Shown here: positions 58,373 to 64,000 of the stretch, one piece after another
Layout of the letters: each line of letters begins with the position of its first letter
Numbering within the stretch: position 1 is the stretch's first letter
DNA from: UBA3792 sp045114775
Lineage (GTDB): Bacteria; Bacillota; Clostridia; Christensenellales; CAG-138
NCBI GenBank assembly: GCA_045114775.1
Contig: JBGULC010000008.1
Span: 1-64,000 of the forward strand
DNA length: 64,000 bases
Reading direction: 5' to 3'
Program-made: the position numbers and the translations under genes
Notes under the pieces: model-generated
Told to the model about the DNA's origin: nothing
What the model saw: the letters and a program-made list of their open reading frames with translations, nothing else
Database searches by the model: none

Positions 58373-59500
58373 CTATTCGGTTATTCTTCGTCTGTTCAAT
58401 AGCATTGAAATCAGGAATGCTGCAATCCCTTCCGACAGCAGAAGCAGGCAGAAGATCGACAACCCGTTCGAAGCAGCAAGCATTTGCCCTTGCGGAACGC
58501 ATCTTGCAACAATTCGCAGCGCATCCGACAGAACAGAAAGATCCGTAAAGCATCCTCCGAAAATTGATGTGACGATCGCAAGGAACGGCGCAAGGATGTC
58601 GATCCGTCCGGCTGTATTGAATCGGGAAATCAGAAGGCATATCCCACTGATGCACACGGAATAGCAGAGCCAGGCAAAGACAGCGGCGACACTCTTTTCC
58701 GGCGAGAAGAGAAACGCTATGACCGAGATCAGCAAAGCTACAAGAAACAGCGCGAGATAATCGCCGAACAAGGATATGTTTTTTCCGTGACGCTGCGTTT
58801 CCATGCGTTCGGCGACGTTCCTTGCATGCATATCGGACATGCGTCTTGTCAGGGTAAGCAGGATCAGCAGGAGCGTAAGGCATGCGACTCCGTTGTAGCT
58901 TGCGCGAAGCAAACCGTTGTTCTCGGAAACGCTTTTGCCGTTTTTGCCGTACGTTTCAACGGAATACATACGCGGCGTCGGCGCTTCCCGCATGTACGCG
59001 GTAAAAGCGCTGTCGTCCTCATCGGTAAACCCGTCTTTTCTCAGCGCTTCCCGAACGCGCAGTTCGCTTCTTTGTGCGATCAAAAGACCGGCCGAGGTTT
59101 CTCTCAACAGCTGCGCGGAATCCGCTCCGGGCGCCGATTTTATTGAAATCAGATCCGCAGCCTGATCCTGCAGAATCTTTTCGTCATATTCGGGATCAAT
59201 AATCAGCATCGCTTCCGCAGAATCGAAGAGCATCAGATCCTCGCCTTCGGAAATCGTTTTTACAGTTGTTGCCTTAATTCCTTCCGTATCGGACAACGAA
59301 CTGCACAGTGCGCTTGATACAGGTCCGTCGCACAAGTCGACGATAGCGATACAAATCGATTCCGGAGGTTTTGCCGCAGCTACCGTTGATGCTGAAGCAA
59401 AGCAGCAGCACAGCAGAATGCTGACGATCGCGAACGAACGGACACCTCCGAAATAAGCGGCGATCTTATGTACGGATATGCACAGAAGCGTACGGATCAT
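58373..59500 (-). CDS. ABC-2 type exporter permease, second subunit
   Basis: A 375-residue membrane protein with an N-terminal helix (YFGGVRSFAIVSILLCCCFAS), an extracellular part of about 170 residues and six C-terminal helices, the plan of ABC-2 (YhgE/NatB-like) permeases. The ATG at 59500 overlaps the preceding permease stop as ATGA. It works with the other permease and the ATPase upstream. The exported substrate is unknown. Confidence 0.82.
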   Translation of the reverse strand: MIRTLLCISVHKIAAYFGGVRSFAIVSILLCCCFASASTVAAAKPPESICIAIVDLCDGPVSSALCSSLSDTEGIKATTVKTISEGEDLMLFDSAEAMLIIDPEYDEKILQDQAADLISIKSAPGADSAQLLRETSAGLLIAQRSELRVREALRKDGFTDEDDSAFTAYMREAPTPRMYSVETYGKNGKSVSENNGLLRASYNGVACLTLLLILLTLTRRMSDMHARNVAERMETQRHGKNISLFGDYLALFLVALLISVIAFLFSPEKSVAAVFAWLCYSVCISGICLLISRFNTAGRIDILAPFLAIVTSIFGGCFTDLSVLSDALRIVARCVPQGQMLAASNGLSIFCLLLLSEGIAAFLISMLLNRRRITE

Positions 59501-60690
59501 TTGCGCCTCCCGAAGCATGCGAACGGTTTTTTATAGATCAGCAACGAAAGTCCGAGAAAAACGGGAATTGACGCCGCGGCAGGAACGATCGCCTGCAGCG
59601 TATCGGCAACGCCTCTTCCGAGCGATATCAAATGAAAGACTTTTGAGACATAATACGGCAGCGAAGCGTATGAAGCATAGCGTACCGAATCCGGAATCAT
59701 GCGATAGGGGAAAAGGCCTCCGCCGATCACAAGCATCAGGATCATGATCGTGTTTCCGATCAGCTGCGTTCTTTCCGAAGAGCGACAGATTAGACTCAAC
59801 AGCAGGAAAAATAAAAACGAAGCAAGGAACAAGATGCACAGCGCAGGGATCGTCTTCGCAGCGTTCGGCATGTTGACAATAAACAGAACGGCGGCAATCG
59901 GCAGTGCCGTGAGGATTGCCGAAGCGATCACCTTGGAGAGCACCATATGGAAGCTGCCGCTGTTTGAAGCCGCAAGTCGGTCGATGATGCCGAGTTCCTT
60001 TTCTTCGTGCAGATTCCGAACGATACAGAGCGGAATGAACATCAGCAGCATGGAAACGACGCCAATGCAGAAAAATGCCTTTTCGGAGATCTGCGCGTCA
60101 TTATAAAGCGCGCCGACTTCAAAATATCGCATGCGCTGCATCGTTTCCTGAATGGAAGTGTTGGAATAATTTGCGAAAATCTCACGCTGCTGTTCCGGAC
60201 TGATCTCCCCGTAACGAACACGTTCATCCGCGTAGTATACGCGCTGATTTTTTTCCAGAATACCGATGACCGCACCGACTGTAGACCGTACTATGTATGC
60301 TTCCCTCGGCATGTCGGAATTCAGAACGATCTTCACATCGGTATCCTTCATTTCGTAAAGATCGTAGAAAAAGTCTTTCGGGATCGTAATTACAGCAGCG
60401 CAATCCTGCGAGAAAAGCGTTTCTTCATCCAGCGTGTCGGATGTGATCACGCGGTCAAATACAGAAACGCTCCTCAGCTGTGTGACAAGAAGGTTAGTAG
60501 GTTCTGAATCGTCTTCCATGCGAACGGCGATGGAGAAGGGCTTCATATAAGAATTCTCTTTCGCCATGCCTTGCATGAAAAAAGATAGCAAAAAGAATAA
60601 GCCGATCGGAAGGATCAGCAACAGGATGCCTTTCGGGCCGTTGCCGCAGATCAGCTTAATGTCTTTTTTGATGCAGGCGATCAGTTTCAT
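59497..60690 (-). CDS. ABC-2 type exporter permease, first subunit
   Basis: A 397-residue permease with the ABC-2 layout: first helix GILLLILPIGLFFLLSFFM, a long outside loop to about residue 190, then six helices. It overlaps the ATPase gene by 4 bases and the second permease by 4 bases, so the three products are made together. Similar three-gene sets export peptides, drugs or lantibiotics. Confidence 0.85.
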   Translation of the reverse strand: MKLIACIKKDIKLICGNGPKGILLLILPIGLFFLLSFFMQGMAKENSYMKPFSIAVRMEDDSEPTNLLVTQLRSVSVFDRVITSDTLDEETLFSQDCAAVITIPKDFFYDLYEMKDTDVKIVLNSDMPREAYIVRSTVGAVIGILEKNQRVYYADERVRYGEISPEQQREIFANYSNTSIQETMQRMRYFEVGALYNDAQISEKAFFCIGVVSMLLMFIPLCIVRNLHEEKELGIIDRLAASNSGSFHMVLSKVIASAILTALPIAAVLFIVNMPNAAKTIPALCILFLASFLFFLLLSLICRSSERTQLIGNTIMILMLVIGGGLFPYRMIPDSVRYASYASLPYYVSKVFHLISLGRGVADTLQAIVPAAASIPVFLGLSLLIYKKPFACFGRRK

Positions 60691-61358
60691 TCTTCCGTCT
60701 TACCCGATTTCCGGTTTTCGAAGGCTACGATCTTTTCTTCAATGATTTCTCCGTGCGACATTGTGATAATACGGTCGCAAACGGATTCCAGATCCATATC
60801 GGAATGGCTGATGATCACGATGGAACAGCCGTTGTCTCTCATACGCTGAACGGATTCCATCATAACGCCGACGGAACGTGCATCTGCGCCGACGGTCGGT
60901 TCGTCCAACAGCAGCAGGGCAGGATTGATTACAAGTGAAGCGGCCATATTCAGGCGGCGTTTCATGCCGCCCGAATATGTTTCCACCCGCTTATTCGCTT
61001 TATCTTCAAGATTCATCAGCTTCAGCAGATACTTGATCCGCATCGCCTTTGCTTTTCCGTGAACGCCGTATATCTCTGACCAGAAGGATAGATTCTGCTT
61101 GCCCGTCAGCGTAGGATAAAGCGCGATCTCCTGCGGTACATAACAGATCTGATCCTTCAGCGATTCGGAAGCTGTACGCTTTCCGGAATCCGGACGAATC
61201 ACGCCTGCAATCAAACGCAGCAGCGTGGATTTTCCCGCGCCGTTTTCACCGCGGATCCCGAGGATTTCATTCGGCATCAGGGATAAATCGACGTCCTTCA
61301 GAATCGTGTCATTCCCATAGGAAACCCGGACTTTTTGTAAGCAGATAATTCCTTCCAT
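60687..61358 (-). CDS. ABC exporter ATPase
   Basis: A 223-residue ATPase of the CcmA/drug-exporter type. Walker A is GENGAGKST, the Q-loop is CYVPQEIALYP, the signature is YSGGMKRRL, Walker B is LLLLDEPTVGAD and the switch His is IIISHSDMD. First of the exporter genes. The DUF-like zinc-ribbon gene lies 43 bases upstream on the same strand, and their relation is unclear. Confidence 0.92.
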   Translation of the reverse strand: MEGIICLQKVRVSYGNDTILKDVDLSLMPNEILGIRGENGAGKSTLLRLIAGVIRPDSGKRTASESLKDQICYVPQEIALYPTLTGKQNLSFWSEIYGVHGKAKAMRIKYLLKLMNLEDKANKRVETYSGGMKRRLNMAASLVINPALLLLDEPTVGADARSVGVMMESVQRMRDNGCSIVIISHSDMDLESVCDRIITMSHGEIIEEKIVAFENRKSGKTEE

Positions 61359-61400
61359 TTTTGCATATATACCGCGTATTGTGTTCGTCAGCAGAACCGA

Positions 61401-62972
61401 TCACCGCATGGAACCGAGCATTTGCAGCGGAGCAATGAATTTGTAGAGCAGCTGTTCAAGCTGTTCGGGGGTATAATTGCTGATATCTACTGTTTCTGCT
61501 CCGGTCGGACGCTGTACACCGGTACCGGGGGTGACGTTGATATGGATCTTCGCTTCGCCCTCCACGTCCAGATCGAGCAATTCCGCATCGAACGAGATCG
61601 TATGCATCATACCGTTTTCATTCGGTTCCACAACGATCGCGGCAACCTTTTCGGAATCGACGATCACGTCGAAGCTGCCTGCGTACGTTCCGATCACGGA
61701 TTTTTTGTTTTTGTCAAAGGATCCGTCAAACCGGAATTCCCTGTCAACGTTCAATTCGAGATTGCACATCCCGTCAAAGCCTTCCACGAAATTGACGTAT
61801 GCGATCTCCTTATCGTCCTCCAGAACGGAGATCATCTTTCTGCAGCCCGTTTCGTTGTTGAACGTGTCCAGAATGACATCAAATTCGCGAGTTTTGAAAT
61901 GCTGGCGGATGATGTCGTTCCCCTGGATCGCCACGATAAAAGTCAGCTCTTCTTCATAAATGTCCTCAGCGGTATCGGAAATATTCTCTCTCGCACTCTG
62001 GAAATCAGATTCAGTCATGCCGTTGATCGAACAGATTTTCGAAAGATAGCCGTTTCCGTTTTCCGCGATATCCATAACCTTATTCAGGAAAAACTCGATC
62101 TGTTCCTGCGTGGGACGCCAGGTATACAGCTCGCACGTCACCTGCTCCTGACCGTTGAACAGAGCGACTGTCTGTTCGGTCTGAATATCGATCTCAGCCA
62201 TATTCACGGTGTCCTTCAGCGCCTGTTTGACCGCTTCATAATCGGATTCGAGATTTGGTTTCTCTTCGTCCGAGAACAAATATTCCATAATTGCGTCAAG
62301 TTCCGCGTTGTCGGCGCCCATCGAACCGTAAAGATTTTTCATCAGAACATCGAGAGAAGCGACATACAGCTTATCAGATCCGGGCGCGCAATAGAAAGAG
62401 ATCGTTTTCTGGCCGATATCGAAGACTCTTACATCCAGAAGCGGATTGTTGTACAGCAGCAGCGCTAAGCCAAAGTTTCTGCCGTTTTGAACATCGGAAC
62501 GAATCTGCAGCTTTGCATTTTTGAGAATGGACGCCGCATCAAATCCATCGTAATCGCCCGATTCCGGGATCTCTATCGTAATATCCGCATCAAAGGACGC
62601 TTTTGTCAGTTCAGATGTTACAGCGTTGGCTTGATTGCGTACATCGACGACTGCTTTCTCCTCCAGTTGAACAAGCTTTTCCTTGGAAGGTTCCAAGACC
62701 TTCTCTCTTTTCAATCCGTTTTTGCCGAATACACCGGTGAGGAAAAGCACAAGAACAACGACTCCGACCGCAAGAACGCCTGCACAGATGCCGAGAATGA
62801 TCCCAAGCTTATTGCTCTTCTTCGGATTCGGGTCAGTTTCTGTCTGAGGCGTTGCATAGTCCTGCATCGGTTCAGGCTGCTCGTCGGTTATTTGCTGTAC
62901 CTTTGTACCGCACATGGGGCAGAAGAGCTGATCGTCAGCGAGCTTTTCGCCGCATTGCATACAGTATTTCAT
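61401..62972 (-). CDS. zinc-ribbon, single-helix membrane protein of unknown function
   Basis: A 523-residue protein. The first 25 residues are a zinc ribbon (YCMQCGEKL, FCPMCGTKV), followed by an acidic Pro-rich linker, one membrane helix (LGIILGICAGVLAVGVVVLVLFL, about residues 56-78) and a large beta-rich outside domain of some 430 residues. The ribbon is cytoplasmic, the rest extracellular. The outside domain has no motif I recognise. Similar architectures are common as single-copy clostridial surface proteins. A consensus promoter precedes it and AAGGAGAA is the ribosome site. Confidence 0.8.
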   Translation of the reverse strand: MKYCMQCGEKLADDQLFCPMCGTKVQQITDEQPEPMQDYATPQTETDPNPKKSNKLGIILGICAGVLAVGVVVLVLFLTGVFGKNGLKREKVLEPSKEKLVQLEEKAVVDVRNQANAVTSELTKASFDADITIEIPESGDYDGFDAASILKNAKLQIRSDVQNGRNFGLALLLYNNPLLDVRVFDIGQKTISFYCAPGSDKLYVASLDVLMKNLYGSMGADNAELDAIMEYLFSDEEKPNLESDYEAVKQALKDTVNMAEIDIQTEQTVALFNGQEQVTCELYTWRPTQEQIEFFLNKVMDIAENGNGYLSKICSINGMTESDFQSARENISDTAEDIYEEELTFIVAIQGNDIIRQHFKTREFDVILDTFNNETGCRKMISVLEDDKEIAYVNFVEGFDGMCNLELNVDREFRFDGSFDKNKKSVIGTYAGSFDVIVDSEKVAAIVVEPNENGMMHTISFDAELLDLDVEGEAKIHINVTPGTGVQRPTGAETVDISNYTPEQLEQLLYKFIAPLQMLGSMR

Positions 62973-63003
62973 AATAGTGTTCTCCTTTCAAATAATTATA
63001 AAG

Positions 63004-63032
63004 ATTATACCTTAAAACACATTGTATGTCAA
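63004..63032 (-). promoter_or_regulatory. promoter of the zinc-ribbon membrane protein gene
   Basis: On the minus strand perfect TTGACA (63027-63032), a 17-base spacer and perfect TATAAT (63004-63009), 31 bases before the ATG. Confidence 0.88.
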
Positions 63033-63093
63033 ATCCTGTTGAGAAAACGAATACAGATCATTGGGATCGGCATCAATTTAGAAGCAAACGAAA

Positions 63094-63117
63094 AAACCTC
63101 TTCACCGGAAGAGGTTT
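63094..63117 (-). terminator. terminator of tRNA-Ala
   Basis: Arms AAACCTCTTC (63094-63103) and GAAGAGGTTT (63108-63117), loop ACCG, with a T-run on the minus strand, 4 bases past the tRNA 3' end. Confidence 0.9.
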
Positions 63118-63120
63118 GAT

Positions 63121-63197
63121 TGGTGGAGCTTAGGGGATTCGAACCCCTGATCTCTACACTGCCAGTGTAGCGCGATAGCCAACTTCGCTAAAGCCCC
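63121..63197 (-). tRNA. tRNA-Ala(GGC)
   Basis: A 77-base tRNA with encoded CCA (complement of 63121-63123). The acceptor stem GGGGCTT pairs with AAGCTCC using one G-U pair, the discriminator base is A. The anticodon stem CTACA/TGTAG encloses CTGGCAG, anticodon GGC, reading GCC and GCU. The T-arm GGGGTTCGAATCCCC is standard. Confidence 0.95.
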
Positions 63198-63309
63198 GAA
63201 CAAATGGTATTATACGTCATCACATTCAAAAAGGCAAGCTTTTTTTCACAGGAACACGTTATTTTTATGAACATTGCAAAAAATCTCTTCACGCATGAAA
63301 AAAGTATGA

Positions 63310-63315
63310 TATACT
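63310..63315 (+). promoter_or_regulatory. possible -10 box of a leaderless PBP gene
   Basis: TATACT ends 6 bases before the ATG at 63322. No Shine-Dalgarno sequence lies upstream of that ATG. The -35 region (TCTTCA, 63286-63291, 18-base spacer) is weak. Confidence 0.35.
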
Positions 63316-63321
63316 GTATTC

Positions 63322-64000
63322 ATGGAAAAGAAATCGGAAAATAGGATTCATATTGGAAGAGATACCCTCTTTACGCACAATAAAAGGAAAAAGCCTTTTG
63401 TTTTGGATGTGCTGTTCCTGACACTTAAACTTTTGCTTGTTTCCGTTCTGATCGTAGGAATGGCGGTCGCAGGACTTGCTTACGGCGTTTTAAAAGCATA
63501 TATCGACACAACCCCGATGTTCGATACCGCCCAGCTAACCAAAAGCGACCGGACATCTTATCTGTATGATGTAAACGGAAATGAGTTGATGTCAATTTCC
63601 GCTATTGAGTACCGCGATTGGGTTGGTCTTAAAGATATTCCGCAATATCTGCGCGACGCTTTCATTTCGGTAGAAGATGTTCGCTTCTATAAGCACAGCG
63701 GCGTCGACTTCAAGCGATTGTTTTCAGCTGCGCTTGAGATTCTCGGAAACAGCAATTCTTCCGGAGGCAGCACAATCACACAGCAGCTGATCAAGAACAA
63801 AGTTCTCGGTACCGAACGTACTTACAAACGCAAGATTCAGGAAGCATTTTTGGCTTTGCAGTGCGAAAAAGTGATGGAGAAGGATGCTATCCTGGAAGCA
63901 TATCTAAACGATATCTACCTCGGCGGATCGAATTACGGTGTGAAAACCGCAGCAAAGGATTATTTCGGAAAAGAACTGCAGGAGTTGACAATCCGCGAAT
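63322..64000 (+). CDS. class A penicillin-binding protein, N-terminal part (cut by window edge)
   Basis: The first 226 residues of a bifunctional peptidoglycan synthase. A basic cytoplasmic tail and one membrane helix (about residues 29-58) precede a GT51 transglycosylase domain. ISVEDVRFYKHSGVDF holds the catalytic Glu, GGSTITQQLIKN the second motif and EAYLNDIYLGGSNYG the fourth. The transpeptidase domain would lie beyond the right edge. The ATG has no ribosome site and a -10-like box sits 6 bases upstream, so the start is less certain than the identity. Confidence 0.9.
   Translation, partial: MEKKSENRIHIGRDTLFTHNKRKKPFVLDVLFLTLKLLLVSVLIVGMAVAGLAYGVLKAYIDTTPMFDTAQLTKSDRTSYLYDVNGNELMSISAIEYRDWVGLKDIPQYLRDAFISVEDVRFYKHSGVDFKRLFSAALEILGNSNSSGGSTITQQLIKNKVLGTERTYKRKIQEAFLALQCEKVMEKDAILEAYLNDIYLGGSNYGVKTAAKDYFGKELQELTIRE

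Noticed and set aside
1..64000. CRISPR arrays, insertion sequences, prophage or plasmid origin
   Set aside because: No regularly spaced direct repeats, transposase motifs, phage structural genes or replication proteins were seen.

Overview
The window reads as chromosome of an anaerobic, spore-forming Bacillota (class Clostridia). The signs are spoIIID, AGGAGG-type ribosome sites, the ornithine aminomutase pathway, a type A RNase P RNA, an ECF transporter core next to truA, single-chain GlyRS, a PPi-type phosphofructokinase, and a selenium cofactor gene set. A secreted subtilase with a dockerin module suggests a gut or rumen habitat. I cannot name the species. No insertion sequence, prophage or CRISPR array is visible.

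Layout. 1-960: a cut-off gene, a doubtful small ORF and a GyrI-like protein. 966-3964: a tightly coupled trio of a zinc-ribbon kinase-like protein, a vWA protein and a divergent adenylosuccinate-synthetase homologue. I consider this the best candidate for an undescribed system. 3957-8360: a run of coupled genes (YhhN-like, PlsC-like, DUF4298, GNAT fused to a Cys-rich domain, metallophosphoesterase, pseudo-trypsin). 8424-10577 (minus): deoC and a NadD-YqeK-RsfS fusion that keeps an internal ribosome site at the RsfS boundary. 10624-15663: an unknown membrane protein and the dockerin subtilase. 15748-19224 (minus): selD-xdhC-yqeB-yqeC. 19319-22933 (minus): response regulator, histidine kinase and lipoprotein. 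23077-28531 (minus): PPi-PFK, tRNA-Ser(CGA), tadA, truA, ecfT, ecfA2, ecfA1.

28625-29977: an 8-oxoguanine-deaminase-like aminohydrolase. 30009-38498 (minus): one operon ord-ortA-ortB-oraS-oraE-glmL-orr-birA for oxidative ornithine fermentation. 38608-41401: a second selenium locus, with a cysteine desulfurase divergent from yedE-tusA-DUF3343. 41528-46904: murI, spoIIID, comF, recD2, glyS. 47064-52467: a small Cys-rich protein, HMA domain protein-mnmA-trmK-nif3-zinc ribbon, rnpB and cyuA. 52519-55742 (minus): DegV and a large GT-C-like membrane protein. 55926-58339: DnaJ-like, zinc-ribbon membrane protein, thyA, folA. 58373-62972 (minus): an ABC exporter and a zinc-ribbon membrane protein. The window ends with tRNA-Ala(GGC) and the start of a class A penicillin-binding protein.

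How parts connect. SelD makes selenophosphate. With YqeB, YqeC, an XdhC-type protein, a desulfurase, YedE, TusA and DUF3343 it forms the known labile-selenium (molybdenum hydroxylase) set. No selA, selB or selC is seen, and no hydroxylase structural gene is in view. A near-identical inverted repeat, GTTATTC-N8-GAATARC, lies in front of both selenium transcription units. A second recurring theme is Shine-Dalgarno sequences paired by an upstream complement. In two cases a terminator hairpin's 3' arm is the next gene's ribosome site. In three cases the complement sits between the -35 and -10 boxes.
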